DNA from: an uncultured Candidatus Soleaferrea sp. | Lineage (GTDB): Bacteria; Bacillota; Clostridia; Oscillospirales; Ruminococcaceae | Direction: 5' to 3' | DNA: 60,406 nt | Assembly (NCBI GenBank): GCA_934527325.1 | Contig: CAKTAG010000002.1 | Coordinates: 1-60,406, forward strand | Shown: positions 35,344-44,363 of the stretch, piece after piece | Position numbering within the stretch: the stretch's first letter is position 1 | Layout of the letters: every line of letters starts with the position of its first letter | Translations under genes and position numbers: made by a program | The notes under the pieces: model-generated | What the model was told of the DNA's origin: nothing | Databases searched by the model: none | The model's input: the letters and a program-made list of their open reading frames with translations, nothing else

Positions 35344-37446
35344 ATGGTACAGATGAATAAAATTAAAGAGTATGAAATAAATTTTGCAGGTAAACGGTTA
35401 TTTATTCAAACTGGAAAAATGTGTGGTTTAGCTAACGGCTCTTGTTTAGTTAAATATGGTGATACTACTGTGCTAGTTAATGTTGTAGCATCTAAAAAAC
35501 CACGTGAAGGTGTAGATTTTTTACCATTATCAGTTGATTTTGAAGAGAGACTTTATTCTGTGGGGAAAATACCTGGTTCTTTTTTAAAAAGGGAAGGTAG
35601 ACCTACAGAAAATGCTATTTTAGTCTCTAGGTTAGTAGATAGATCTATTAGACCATTGTTTAATAAAAATATGAGAAACGATGTTGCAGTTACTATGACT
35701 GTTATGTCAGTTGATTTAGATTATCCACCAGAGATAGCTGGTATGATTGGTACTTCTGTTGCATTATCTATTTCAGATATTCCTTGGAATGGACCTATTG
35801 GTGCAGTTAATGTAGGTTTAATAAATAACGAGATTGTGCTAAATCCATCAGAAAAAGAATCATCTAAATCAGATATGAGAGTTACTGTTTCGGCAAGTGA
35901 AAATAAAATTGTAATGATAGAAGCAAATGCTAATCAAGTATCAGAGAAAATTATATTAGAAGGAATTAAAACTGCACATAAAGAAATAAAAAAAGTTGTA
36001 GATTTTATTTTAAAAATAAAAAACGAAATAGGAAAAGAAAAGTTTGAAATGGCTTATATTCCTATAGACGATGAAATGTATAACCAAATAGATAATTTTG
36101 CCAGAGAAGATATTAAACTAGCTTTAGATACAAACGATAAAAATATAAGAGAAGAAAACTTAACTCCAATTATAGATGCTATTCATTTAAAATTTGATGA
36201 ACTTTACCCAGACCAAGAAAATTTAATAGACGAATGTATTTATAAAATACAAAAAGATATAGTAAGAACATGGTTAATAGATGAGCAAAAAAGAGTAGAT
36301 GGTAGAAAAATGGATGAAATGCGTCCACTTGCTGCAGAAGTAGATTTAATACCAAGAGTTCATGGTTCTGGAATGTTTACAAGAGGTCAAACACAGGTAT
36401 TATCTGTCGCTACTTTAGGGGTAATGAGGGAAGCACAAACTTTAGATGGTATTGATGGCGAAGAATCTAAAAGGTATATTCACCACTATAACTTCCCAGC
36501 ATATTCAGTTGGTGAAGCAAAACCAAGCAGAGGACCAGGGCGTAGAGAAATAGGCCATGGAGCTTTAGCTGAAAAAGCCTTAGAGCCAGTTATTCCTCCC
36601 GTTGAAGAATTCCCTTATACTATTAGGGTTGTTTCCGAAGTTTTATCATCTAACGGTTCTACTTCTCAAGCTTCGATTTGTGGTTCAACTTTAGCTTTGA
36701 TGCAAGCAGGAGTACCTATTATTGCACCAGTTGCTGGAATTTCGTGTGGGCTTATTACAAAAGATGATAAATGGATGACAATGATTGACATTCAAGGTTT
36801 AGAGGACTTTTTTGGTGATATGGACTTTAAAGTAGCAGGAACACATAATGGTGTTACAGCTATACAAATGGATATCAAGCTTGATGGTTTAACATATGAT
36901 ATAATAGAAGAAGCGTTAGAAAAAACCAAAAAAGCAAGAATATATATTTTAGATGAAGTAATGTTAAAAGCTATTAATAAACCAAGAGAAGAACTTTCTG
37001 AATATGCTTTAAAAGTTTCTGCAATCAAAATAGAAGTTGATAAAATAAGAGATGTTATTGGTGCAGGTGGGAAAACAATACAAAAAATTTGCGCAGATAA
37101 CGATGTTAAAATTGATATAGAAGATAATGGACAAGTTTTTGTTTATGGTTCTAATAGTGCAAACGTTAAAGAAGCACTTAATGTAATTAATGCTATAGTA
37201 ACGGAGCCAGTAGTTGGTAGTACTTTTAAAGGTAAAGTTATTAAAACTATGCCTTTTGGTGCTTTTGTTGAATATGCTCCTGGTAAAGAAGGTTTGGTCC
37301 ATATATCAAAATTAGATGTAAAAAGAGTTGAAAAAACAGAAGATGTAGTTAATGTGGGTGACGAAATTATAGTTAAAATAATTGATATTGATTCACAGGG
37401 AAGGGTAAATTTATCTAGAAAAGATGTTATGGAAAATAAAGAATAA
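35344..37446 (+). CDS. pnp: Polyribonucleotide nucleotidyltransferase (PNPase)
   Basis: The product is 700 aa: two RNase PH domains (about 10-220 and 310-545), then KH (GAGGKTIQKIC) and S1 (TFKGKVIKTMPFGAFVEYAPGKEGLVHIS) RNA-binding domains. It degrades RNA 3' to 5' with phosphate. The reading frame is open to 35152, but the ATG at 35344, 11 bp after TTGGAGG, gives the family length and N-terminus; the extension is untranslated leader. It overlaps the next gene by 23 bp. Confidence 0.96.
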   Translation: MVQMNKIKEYEINFAGKRLFIQTGKMCGLANGSCLVKYGDTTVLVNVVASKKPREGVDFLPLSVDFEERLYSVGKIPGSFLKREGRPTENAILVSRLVDRSIRPLFNKNMRNDVAVTMTVMSVDLDYPPEIAGMIGTSVALSISDIPWNGPIGAVNVGLINNEIVLNPSEKESSKSDMRVTVSASENKIVMIEANANQVSEKIILEGIKTAHKEIKKVVDFILKIKNEIGKEKFEMAYIPIDDEMYNQIDNFAREDIKLALDTNDKNIREENLTPIIDAIHLKFDELYPDQENLIDECIYKIQKDIVRTWLIDEQKRVDGRKMDEMRPLAAEVDLIPRVHGSGMFTRGQTQVLSVATLGVMREAQTLDGIDGEESKRYIHHYNFPAYSVGEAKPSRGPGRREIGHGALAEKALEPVIPPVEEFPYTIRVVSEVLSSNGSTSQASICGSTLALMQAGVPIIAPVAGISCGLITKDDKWMTMIDIQGLEDFFGDMDFKVAGTHNGVTAIQMDIKLDGLTYDIIEEALEKTKKARIYILDEVMLKAINKPREELSEYALKVSAIKIEVDKIRDVIGAGGKTIQKICADNDVKIDIEDNGQVFVYGSNSANVKEALNVINAIVTEPVVGSTFKGKVIKTMPFGAFVEYAPGKEGLVHISKLDVKRVEKTEDVVNVGDEIIVKIIDIDSQGRVNLSRKDVMENKE

Positions 37447-37972
37447 CTCTGTAGGTAAAAATGTTAATAATTTAAAAGCTATTTCAGAAGTTGCACTAAT
37501 AGCTGCTATTTATATAACTGTTAGTTTAGTTTTAGCTAACTTTAGTTTTGGTATGGTTCAAATAAGAATTGCAGAAGCTTTAACTATTATGGCAGTTTTT
37601 AAAAAAAGGTATATTTATGGGTTAACTCTGGGGTGTTTTTTAACCAATTTAATAGGGTTTGCAACTGGGCAAAATATGTTAGGTATTTTAGATTCTGTAT
37701 TTGGAACACTTGCTACTTTAATAAGTGGATATTTAACTTATTACTTTAAGAATTTTGAATTTAAAGGTTTACCTATTTTATCGATTTTACCACCAATTAT
37801 AGTAAATGCTATTGTTGTTGGTGGGGAGTTAACTGTACTTATAAAAGGCAGTTTTTTCAACAGATTATTTTTTATTAATGCATTAAGTGTAGGTATAGGC
37901 CAATTTGTTTCTTGTGGGTTAGTAGGCATGGTTTTATTTATTGCGTTAAAACCTATTATAAAAATTAATTAG
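37424..37972 (+). CDS. queT: QueT-family (DUF988) transporter, probable queuosine precursor importer
   Basis: The 182-aa protein has about five membrane helices and the family stretch QIRIAEALTIMAVF followed by GLTLGCFLTNLIG. QueT proteins are ECF-type S components thought to import preQ1 or preQ0; a shared energising module lies elsewhere. The only available ATG is inside the last 23 bp of pnp, so translation is likely coupled. There is no room for a preQ1 riboswitch directly upstream, unlike many queT genes. Confidence 0.8.
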   Translation: MLWKIKNNSVGKNVNNLKAISEVALIAAIYITVSLVLANFSFGMVQIRIAEALTIMAVFKKRYIYGLTLGCFLTNLIGFATGQNMLGILDSVFGTLATLISGYLTYYFKNFEFKGLPILSILPPIIVNAIVVGGELTVLIKGSFFNRLFFINALSVGIGQFVSCGLVGMVLFIALKPIIKIN

Positions 37973-38030
37973 ATATTAAAATATAAATTGAAACTAAATA
38001 CAAAATATGTTAGTTAAAAGGAGCACTACG

Positions 38031-39302
38031 TTGTTTGTAGATATAGTGAACATATATGTAAAAGCTGGAAAAGGTGGCAATGGAGCAGTAAGTTTCCACA
38101 GAGAACGATGTGTAACATCTGGTGGACCAGATGGTGGAGATGGTGGAAAAGGTGGAGATGTTATTTTAAAAACTGATAATAACATTTCTACTTTGGTAGA
38201 TTTTAAATATAAAAAAAAATTTATAGCTCAAGATGGAAAACCTGGTGGCAAAAAACGTTGTTATGGTAAAAAAGGTGAAGATGTTGTAATTAAAGTTCCT
38301 GCTGGTACAATTGTTAAAAATGCTAAATCAGGTAAAATTATAGTAGATATGACAAATAAAGATGAATTTGTTATAGCTAAAGGTGGCTCTGGTGGATGGG
38401 GTAACCAACATTTTGCAACCTCTAGTAAACAAACACCAAGATTTGCTAAACCTGGAGTAGATGGTCAGGAATTTAATTTAACGTTAGAATTAAAACTTTT
38501 AGCAGATGTAGGTCTTGTTGGGTTCCCAAATGTAGGTAAATCCACATTCATATCAGTTGTAAGTGAGGCTAAGCCTACAATTGCAAATTACCATTTTACT
38601 ACTTTAACTCCAGTTTTAGGGGTAGTAAAAGTAGATGATGATTCTTCTTTTGTAATGGCAGATATACCTGGTTTAATTGAAGGTGCAAGCGAAGGTATAG
38701 GTTTAGGCCATGAGTTTTTAAAACATATAGAAAGATGTAGGCTAATTTTACATGTAGTTGATGTATCTGGAATAGAAGGAAGAGCTCCTATAGAAGATTT
38801 TGAAAAAATAAATAAAGAACTTAAATTTTTTAATGAAGAACTTGCAAGTAGGCCACAAATAGTGGTGGCTAATAAATGCGATATTGCTGAAGATAAAAAA
38901 GTTAAAGAATTTGAAGATTATATAAATAAACAAGGGTTTGAATTATATAAGGTTAGTGCTGTAACAAAATTAGGTGTACAAGATGTTATAAATTGTATAG
39001 CTAAAAAATTAAATCAATTGCCACCAATCAAAGAATATCAACCAGAAGCTATATTAGAGCATGAAAATCTAGTAAAGAATAATAGAGATTTTTCAATAAA
39101 AAAAGATGGAGAAGAATATATTATAGAAGCAGAATGGTTGTTTAATATATTAGAGTCTGCTAATTTAGATGATTATGAATCTTTACATTATTTTCAAAGA
39201 GTTTTAAAATCTAGTGGTATTGAAGATAGATTGCAAAAAATGGGAATAAAAGATGGAGATACTGTTAGAATATTTAATTTAGAGTTTGAATACCTAAGGT
39301 GA
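38031..39302 (+). CDS. obgE: GTPase Obg/CgtA
   Basis: The 423-aa protein has an N-terminal Gly-rich Obg fold (KAGKGGNGAVSFHRE...GGPDGGDGG), a GTPase domain with GFPNVGKST, DIPGLIEGASEG and NKCD, and a C-terminal OCT domain. It acts in ribosome assembly and stress/sporulation signalling. The TTG at 38031, 7 bp after AAAAGGAG, is the likely start; an ATG at 38007 would lie upstream of that site. Confidence 0.95.
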   Translation: MFVDIVNIYVKAGKGGNGAVSFHRERCVTSGGPDGGDGGKGGDVILKTDNNISTLVDFKYKKKFIAQDGKPGGKKRCYGKKGEDVVIKVPAGTIVKNAKSGKIIVDMTNKDEFVIAKGGSGGWGNQHFATSSKQTPRFAKPGVDGQEFNLTLELKLLADVGLVGFPNVGKSTFISVVSEAKPTIANYHFTTLTPVLGVVKVDDDSSFVMADIPGLIEGASEGIGLGHEFLKHIERCRLILHVVDVSGIEGRAPIEDFEKINKELKFFNEELASRPQIVVANKCDIAEDKKVKEFEDYINKQGFELYKVSAVTKLGVQDVINCIAKKLNQLPPIKEYQPEAILEHENLVKNNRDFSIKKDGEEYIIEAEWLFNILESANLDDYESLHYFQRVLKSSGIEDRLQKMGIKDGDTVRIFNLEFEYLR

Positions 39303-39309
39303 TGTATCA

Positions 39310-39726
39310 ATGAATAATAATAAATCTGCTATACCAGAAAAAGAGAAATTATATTTAAATTCTTTGACATTAGCTTTTTTGGGTGATGTAGTTTACGAAA
39401 TTATGGTAAGAAAACAACTTATAGAGGAACATTATAATTTACCAGCTTCTAAACTTCATATATTAGCTGTAGAAAAGGTAAAGGCATCATCGCAGGCTAA
39501 GGTTTATGATTATATAGAGTTTGATTTAACCGATAAAGAAAGGGAAATAATGAAGCGTGGAAGGAATAGTAATTCCACACATTGCCCTAAACATTCTAGC
39601 CTTATAGAGTATAAAAAAGCAACTGGTGTAGAGGCGTTATTTGGTTTTTGGTATTTAAACAATGAACATGAAAAAATAGAACAATATTTTAGAAAAATAT
39701 ATAATTTTTTAGAAGGTGTAGAATAA
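39310..39726 (+). CDS. mrnC: Mini-ribonuclease III
   Basis: The 138-aa protein is a stand-alone RNase III catalytic domain without a double-stranded RNA-binding domain: LNSLTLAFLGDVVYEIMVRKQL carries the catalytic Asp, and EYKKATGVEALFGFWYL the second acidic site. In Firmicutes it matures 23S rRNA. It starts 8 bp after obgE with an overlapping ribosome site. Confidence 0.92.
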   Translation: MNNNKSAIPEKEKLYLNSLTLAFLGDVVYEIMVRKQLIEEHYNLPASKLHILAVEKVKASSQAKVYDYIEFDLTDKEREIMKRGRNSNSTHCPKHSSLIEYKKATGVEALFGFWYLNNEHEKIEQYFRKIYNFLEGVE

Positions 39727-39757
39727 ATTTTTTTGTAAAAGTAGGGTTATAGGTATT

Positions 39758-40333
39758 ATGATTAAGTTGGATGGTTTAGATTATGTAAAATCTAAAATAA
39801 ATTCATGTGAACAATGCGAATTATGCAAAACTAGAAAAAATGTTGTTTTTGGAGCTGGCAATACTAAGGCTAAAATAATGTTTATTGGTGAAGCTCCAGG
39901 TGAAAATGAAGATTTTCAAGGTCAACCGTTTGTTGGTAAAGCTGGTAAATTGTTAGATAAAATATTAGAAACAATAGATTTATCTAGAGAAAAAAATATT
40001 TATATAACAAATATTGTTAAATGTAGGCCACCCAATAATAGAGATCCATTACAGGAAGAACAAGATGCATGTATAGGTTATTTATATAGGCAAATAGATA
40101 TAATTAAACCTAAAGTAATTGTTGCATTAGGAAGAATAGCTGCTAAAAGGTTTATAGATGAAAATTTTAAAGTTACATATGAGCATGGCAAGTGGTTTGA
40201 AAAAAATGGGGTATATTTAATGGCAACATATCACCCGGCTGCATTGTTAAGGTTTGCTAATAGAAAAGAAGATGCTATGAAAGATTTTATAAGTTTAAGA
40301 GAAAAATTACAACAATTAGATTTATATAAATAA
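39758..40333 (+). CDS. Family 4 uracil-DNA glycosylase (Fe-S type)
   Basis: The 191-aa protein has the motif IGEAPGENEDFQGQPFVGKAG and the C-terminal TYHPAALLR active-site segment. Cysteines positioned for a 4Fe-4S cluster occur at CEQC near the N-terminus, VKCRPP and QDAC. It removes uracil from DNA in base-excision repair. It closes the rpsO-to-UDG run of same-strand genes. Confidence 0.92.
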   Translation: MIKLDGLDYVKSKINSCEQCELCKTRKNVVFGAGNTKAKIMFIGEAPGENEDFQGQPFVGKAGKLLDKILETIDLSREKNIYITNIVKCRPPNNRDPLQEEQDACIGYLYRQIDIIKPKVIVALGRIAAKRFIDENFKVTYEHGKWFEKNGVYLMATYHPAALLRFANRKEDAMKDFISLREKLQQLDLYK

Positions 40334-40471
40334 ATTATGAATTTTAACAGCAAATAGAATTTAGTTTTTTATTGTAACAAATTAATATCTACTGAATATA
40401 ATAAATATAAAGATATCTTCAATATTACTAATCAAATGTAAAAAAACTTTTATATAGAATAGGTGAAAAAA

Positions 40472-40630
40472 ATGAAGAAAAAACCCACTTTCTTTGCTTG
40501 TTCATCCATAGTTATAGGTTTAGGAATTTTAGTTGGGGTATTTTTTTCAATAAAAATTATTTTAGTTATGGTGGCTGTTGCTTTAGTTGCTATAGGTATA
40601 GGAGTTTTAATAGAAAATGGATGTTTTTAA
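40472..40630 (+). CDS. Small two-helix membrane protein (52 aa)
   Basis: This short gene was found in the gap before hemW. The protein starts MKKKPTFFACSSIVIGLGIL and is almost entirely hydrophobic, with two membrane helices (about 10-26 and 28-47). AGGTG lies 5-6 bp before the ATG. It is 41 bp upstream of the SpoVM-like gene and may be co-transcribed. The upstream gap 40334-40471 shows nothing else. No function is known. Confidence 0.55.
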   Translation: MKKKPTFFACSSIVIGLGILVGVFFSIKIILVMVAVALVAIGIGVLIENGCF

Positions 40631-40671
40631 TTTTATTAAATATAAAACACATAGCTGGAGGTAGCATTTTA

Positions 40672-40761
40672 ATGAAAGTAGTTGTAATAAAAAGTCCTAA
40701 ATTTTTTGCTAGTATTTTAAGAATGATATTTAATATAAAAAAAGATGTTACATACCAATAA
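40672..40761 (+). CDS. spoVM: SpoVM-like sporulation micropeptide (29 aa)
   Basis: The peptide begins MKVVVIKSPKFFASILRMIF and ends in a Lys-rich tail. It matches the pattern of Bacillus SpoVM (MKFYTIKLPKFLGGIVRAML): aligned K2, IK-x-PKF, I and R. SpoVM is an amphipathic helix that senses the convex forespore membrane and anchors SpoIVA for coat assembly. GGAGG lies 10 bp before the ATG, and a terminator follows. At 29 residues it falls below most annotation cut-offs. Confidence 0.82.
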   Translation: MKVVVIKSPKFFASILRMIFNIKKDVTYQ

Positions 40762-40791
40762 ACAACTAAATATTTTAATAAAGATTATTTG

Positions 40792-40829
40792 AGCAGTGGC
40801 ACTTTTTAGTAGAGGTCACTGCTTTTTAA
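40792..40829 (+). terminator. Terminator after spoVM
   Basis: AGCAGTG (40792-40798) pairs with CACTGCT (40817-40823), followed by TTTTT. It isolates spoVM from hemW. Confidence 0.85.
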
Positions 40830-40864
40830 TTTTGTAGTTTATATTAAAAAATAAGGTGAAAAAA

Positions 40865-42007
40865 ATGAAGCAATGTAAAAAAATAGGTATATATGTTCAT
40901 GTTCCATTTTGTAGCCAAAAATGCCATTATTGTGATTTTTATTCTATAAAATATAACATAAAAAGTAATTTAGAAAAACAGTATTTTGCAGCTGTAATTA
41001 AAGAAATAGAATTATATAAAAATCATGTAAAAAAATGTAACTCATTGGTAGATACTATATATTTTGGTGGTGGTACACCTTCTATTGTGGAACCAACTAA
41101 TATAAAAAATGTTCTAAATAAAATAAAAAAAGTTTTTAAGTGTAAAAATCTTGAAATAACTATGGAAGTTAACCCATGTTATATTAACGAAAAAGATTTC
41201 AAAATTTTGAAAAAAGCAGGAGTGAACAGGTTATCTTTTGGTTTGCAATCTGCTAACGATGATGAACTTTACGTTTTAGGTAGAAGGCATAGTTCCAATG
41301 AAGCAAAAATGATTATAGAACTAGCTAAAAAAATAGGTTTTGAAAATATTTCTGTTGATGTAATGTTAGGGTTACCAAATCAAACAATAGAAAAAGTAAA
41401 GGCTACTTTAGATTTTATTAAAGATTTAGATGTTAAACATGTATCAGCGTATATTTTAAAAATAGAACCAAATACAGTATTTAATCAGCAATCAATTATA
41501 AGTAAATTACCTACCGAAGATGCGATAGCAGATATATACATTTACGTTGTTGAAGAATTAAAAAAAATGGGCTTTAACCAATACGAAATATCTAATTTTG
41601 CAAAGTTGGGGTATGAATGTAAACATAACCTAAAGTATTGGAATTTAGAAGAATATATAGGTATTGGACCAGCAGCACATTCTTTTTATAATAATAAAAG
41701 GTACTATTTAGAGAAAAATATATATAAATATATTGGAATGGCAAATAGTAAAAATTTTAAATATATATACAGTGATTGTAAAAATGATATAAACGAATAT
41801 ATAATGTTAAAATTAAGAACCAATAAAGGAATTTCTATAAAAGATATGGAATTATTATACCCAAAAGTGTTGGTTGATGAATTTTTAAATAATGTAAATA
41901 AGTGGTACAACAAAAAATATATTTATTTAGATGGACAAGTTATTTCGCTTACACCATATGGTTTTTTAATATTTAATACCATAGTAACGAATATTATGGT
42001 TGATTGA
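40865..42007 (+). CDS. hemW: HemW-like radical SAM protein
   Basis: The 380-aa protein has the radical SAM cluster motif CSQKCHYC at the N-terminus, FGGGTPS, and a C-terminal HemW/HemN-type region with NLKYWNLEEYIGIGPAAHSF. HemW family proteins are heme chaperones often misnamed coproporphyrinogen oxidase. I saw no other heme genes in the window. The ATG at 40865 follows AAGGTGA; a GTG at 40856 overlaps that site. It ends in TGA. Confidence 0.92.
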   Translation: MKQCKKIGIYVHVPFCSQKCHYCDFYSIKYNIKSNLEKQYFAAVIKEIELYKNHVKKCNSLVDTIYFGGGTPSIVEPTNIKNVLNKIKKVFKCKNLEITMEVNPCYINEKDFKILKKAGVNRLSFGLQSANDDELYVLGRRHSSNEAKMIIELAKKIGFENISVDVMLGLPNQTIEKVKATLDFIKDLDVKHVSAYILKIEPNTVFNQQSIISKLPTEDAIADIYIYVVEELKKMGFNQYEISNFAKLGYECKHNLKYWNLEEYIGIGPAAHSFYNNKRYYLEKNIYKYIGMANSKNFKYIYSDCKNDINEYIMLKLRTNKGISIKDMELLYPKVLVDEFLNNVNKWYNKKYIYLDGQVISLTPYGFLIFNTIVTNIMVD

Positions 42008-42116
42008 TAAAATTTTATATATATGATATAATTTTAATAATTGTATGCTCAATAAATATTTTTTAATATTAAATTTACACACTATTATAGTAGTTTAATA
42101 AGGGGGATTATTTGTT

Positions 42117-42425
42117 ATGCCGGCAAGTAAAAAAATAGTTGAGAATGAAAAATTTATATCATCTTTTAGAGGTAAAAAATTAGTTAGAGCTGGGAATGTA
42201 TTGTGTTATGGAAATATGGATGACAAATATATTGTGTTAATGGAAATATTAGATAAAAAAGAGAAAATAAAAGATATTGAGATAGGAAGTAAAATTTCTA
42301 TAGCTTTATTCAATAGGTTAGATTTAATAAAAAACCCTAATACTATGTTTTTAGATTTTTGTGAAAGAAACGGTTTATATGATGCTTTAGAAACAGCTTA
42401 CGCTTGGGTTATTGCTAAAGAATAA
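42117..42425 (+). CDS. Hypothetical protein (102 aa) upstream of mreB
   Basis: The small soluble mixed alpha/beta protein begins MPASKKIVENEKFISSFRGK and has no signal peptide, membrane segment or known motif. AAGGGGG is a strong ribosome site. It is 62 bp ahead of mreB on the same strand, so a shape- or envelope-related role is conceivable, but not shown. I do not recognise the family. Confidence 0.6.
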   Translation: MPASKKIVENEKFISSFRGKKLVRAGNVLCYGNMDDKYIVLMEILDKKEKIKDIEIGSKISIALFNRLDLIKNPNTMFLDFCERNGLYDALETAYAWVIAKE

Positions 42426-42487
42426 AAAAGCAGGTATGTGTTTAGTTTTAATTTAATGTAACAATTAACTTACAAAAGGGGTTTTCT

Positions 42488-43507
42488 ATGAGTACAGATA
42501 TTGGAATAGATTTGGGAACTTATAAAACAATTGTTTACATTAAAAGTAGGGGAATAATTTTTAATGAACCTTCTGTAATTGCTTATAATGTAAAAACAAA
42601 AGATGTGATTGCTGTTGGAAAAGAAGCTTATGAAATGATTGGGAAAACTCCACCGTATATAAAAACTGTTAGGCCAATATTAAATGGGGTTATAGCTGAT
42701 TATGATTTTGCAGAAAAAATGATGGCATCTATATTAAAAAAAAATTGTTATTTAAAAATATTTAAACCTCGTATAGCAATTTGTGTTCCGTCTATAGTTA
42801 CAACTGTTGAAAAAAATGCAATAGTAGACGCTGCAATAAATATTGGTGCCAGAATAGTGTACATTATAGATGAACCAATAGCTGCAGCTATTGGTGAAGG
42901 AATAGACATATCTAAACCCAAAGGTAGATTAGTAGTAGATATAGGTGGTGGATCTACAGATATTGCATTAATATCTTTAAATGGAATAGTAGCAAAAAAC
43001 TCTATTAGAGTTGCAGGCGATGATTTTGATGAGGCGATTATAAAAAAAGTTAAAGATTTATATAATTTAGATATTGGATTTAATATGGCGAGGAAAATTA
43101 AAGAGCAAATAGGGACTGTTTTACTGGAAAATAAAAATTGTGAGTTGTTTATAGAAGCAAAAGGGAAAGATTATATTACGGGTTTGCCGAAAAAACAAAA
43201 TGTTTTTGCTAGAGATTTTATTGATGTTTTTGATGTAATAGCTTCACAAATAATTAAAGCTATTAAAAAAGTTGTTGAAAAAACACCTCCAGATCTTTTA
43301 GGTGATGTTCAAAGTGGGTATTTATTAATGACTGGCGGTGGTTCTAAACTAAAAGGTTTGCGAGAAAGAGTAGAAAAAGATATTAAGTTAAAAACTTTAT
43401 TGCCAAGTAATGCTGTGGAAGCAGTAGCTATAGGTACAGGCAACTGTTTTGCATTAATAAAAGAAATAGATGATGGATTAATTGAACAAAATGCTTATAA
43501 GAGATAA
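42488..43507 (+). CDS. mreB: Rod-shape determining actin-like protein MreB/Mbl
   Basis: The 339-aa protein has the actin-fold motifs IDLGTYKTIVYI (phosphate 1), VVDIGGGSTDIALI (phosphate 2), IDEPIAAAIGEGID (connect) and LMTGGGSKLKGL (adenosine). It forms membrane-bound filaments guiding wall synthesis. The usual partners mreC and mreD do not follow, so this is probably a stand-alone paralogue (Mbl or MreBH type). AAAAGGGG precedes the ATG. Confidence 0.92.
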   Translation: MSTDIGIDLGTYKTIVYIKSRGIIFNEPSVIAYNVKTKDVIAVGKEAYEMIGKTPPYIKTVRPILNGVIADYDFAEKMMASILKKNCYLKIFKPRIAICVPSIVTTVEKNAIVDAAINIGARIVYIIDEPIAAAIGEGIDISKPKGRLVVDIGGGSTDIALISLNGIVAKNSIRVAGDDFDEAIIKKVKDLYNLDIGFNMARKIKEQIGTVLLENKNCELFIEAKGKDYITGLPKKQNVFARDFIDVFDVIASQIIKAIKKVVEKTPPDLLGDVQSGYLLMTGGGSKLKGLRERVEKDIKLKTLLPSNAVEAVAIGTGNCFALIKEIDDGLIEQNAYKR

Positions 43508-43561
43508 TATTTAGAGAATATTAAATTTTTCCTAAGCATAAATTTTTATAGGGTGATATTT

Positions 43562-44326
43562 ATGTATAGGAGAAATAGAAGATCTACCTGCCGTAGAGTT
43601 GTTTTTTGGACAGTTTTAATTTTAATTTGCTTGTTGTTATTTAGATGTTGTTGTAATAATATGATTAATGATTGTGAGGGGGATTATTTATTATATAAAA
43701 GTCCTACTATAGTAATAGACCCCGGACATGGAGGTTTTGATGGTGGAGCAGAAGGCCTTAACAATACTGTAGAAAAAGATATTAATTTATCAATATCACT
43801 TAAACTAAGAGATATGTTGAATTTTATTGGCTTTGAAACAGCTATTGTTAGAGATGGTGACTACTCTATAGAAGATGATTGTAGCAAATCAATAGCAATT
43901 AGAAAAACGTCAGACTTACATAATAGATTAAAATTATGTGAAAATTTCGATAATCCAATTTTAGTAAGTATACATCAAAACAAATTTCAACAAAGTAGTT
44001 GTAGTGGAACACAAGTCTTTTATGGCAAACGTAATAGCAAAAGTAAAAATTTAGCCGAAAAGTTGCAGCTTAACTTTAAAAATGATATTAATCTACAAAA
44101 TCATAGGGAAGCCAAAAAAGGTGATAAAAATTTGTTTTTGTTGTATAATGTGAAATGCCCGGCAGTTTTAATTGAATGTGGTTTTATTTCAAACCCTAGT
44201 GAGGCAGAACTGTTAATAGATGGAGATTATCAATCTAAAATTTGTTTTATAATTACAAAGTCTTTGTTGGATTTTGTTAATGAAAATGATAAATCGATTA
44301 CTACATTTTTTAATTTAAAAAAATAA
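43562..44326 (+). CDS. cwlD: N-acetylmuramoyl-L-alanine amidase CwlD
   Basis: The 254-aa protein has an N-terminal membrane helix (about 12-28) and an amidase_3 domain. Zinc and catalytic residues are visible: His in VIDPGHGGFDGGAEG, Glu in EKDINLSIS, His in SIHQNKF and Glu in LIECGFISNP. CwlD removes peptides from spore cortex glycan to allow muramic-delta-lactam formation. The position and length fit CwlD, although vegetative amidases share the fold. The ATG at 43562 is chosen over 43553. Confidence 0.88.
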   Translation: MYRRNRRSTCRRVVFWTVLILICLLLFRCCCNNMINDCEGDYLLYKSPTIVIDPGHGGFDGGAEGLNNTVEKDINLSISLKLRDMLNFIGFETAIVRDGDYSIEDDCSKSIAIRKTSDLHNRLKLCENFDNPILVSIHQNKFQQSSCSGTQVFYGKRNSKSKNLAEKLQLNFKNDINLQNHREAKKGDKNLFLLYNVKCPAVLIECGFISNPSEAELLIDGDYQSKICFIITKSLLDFVNENDKSITTFFNLKK

Positions 44327-44363
44327 ATAATGGAATAAATAATGGAAGGTTTAAACAATATAA

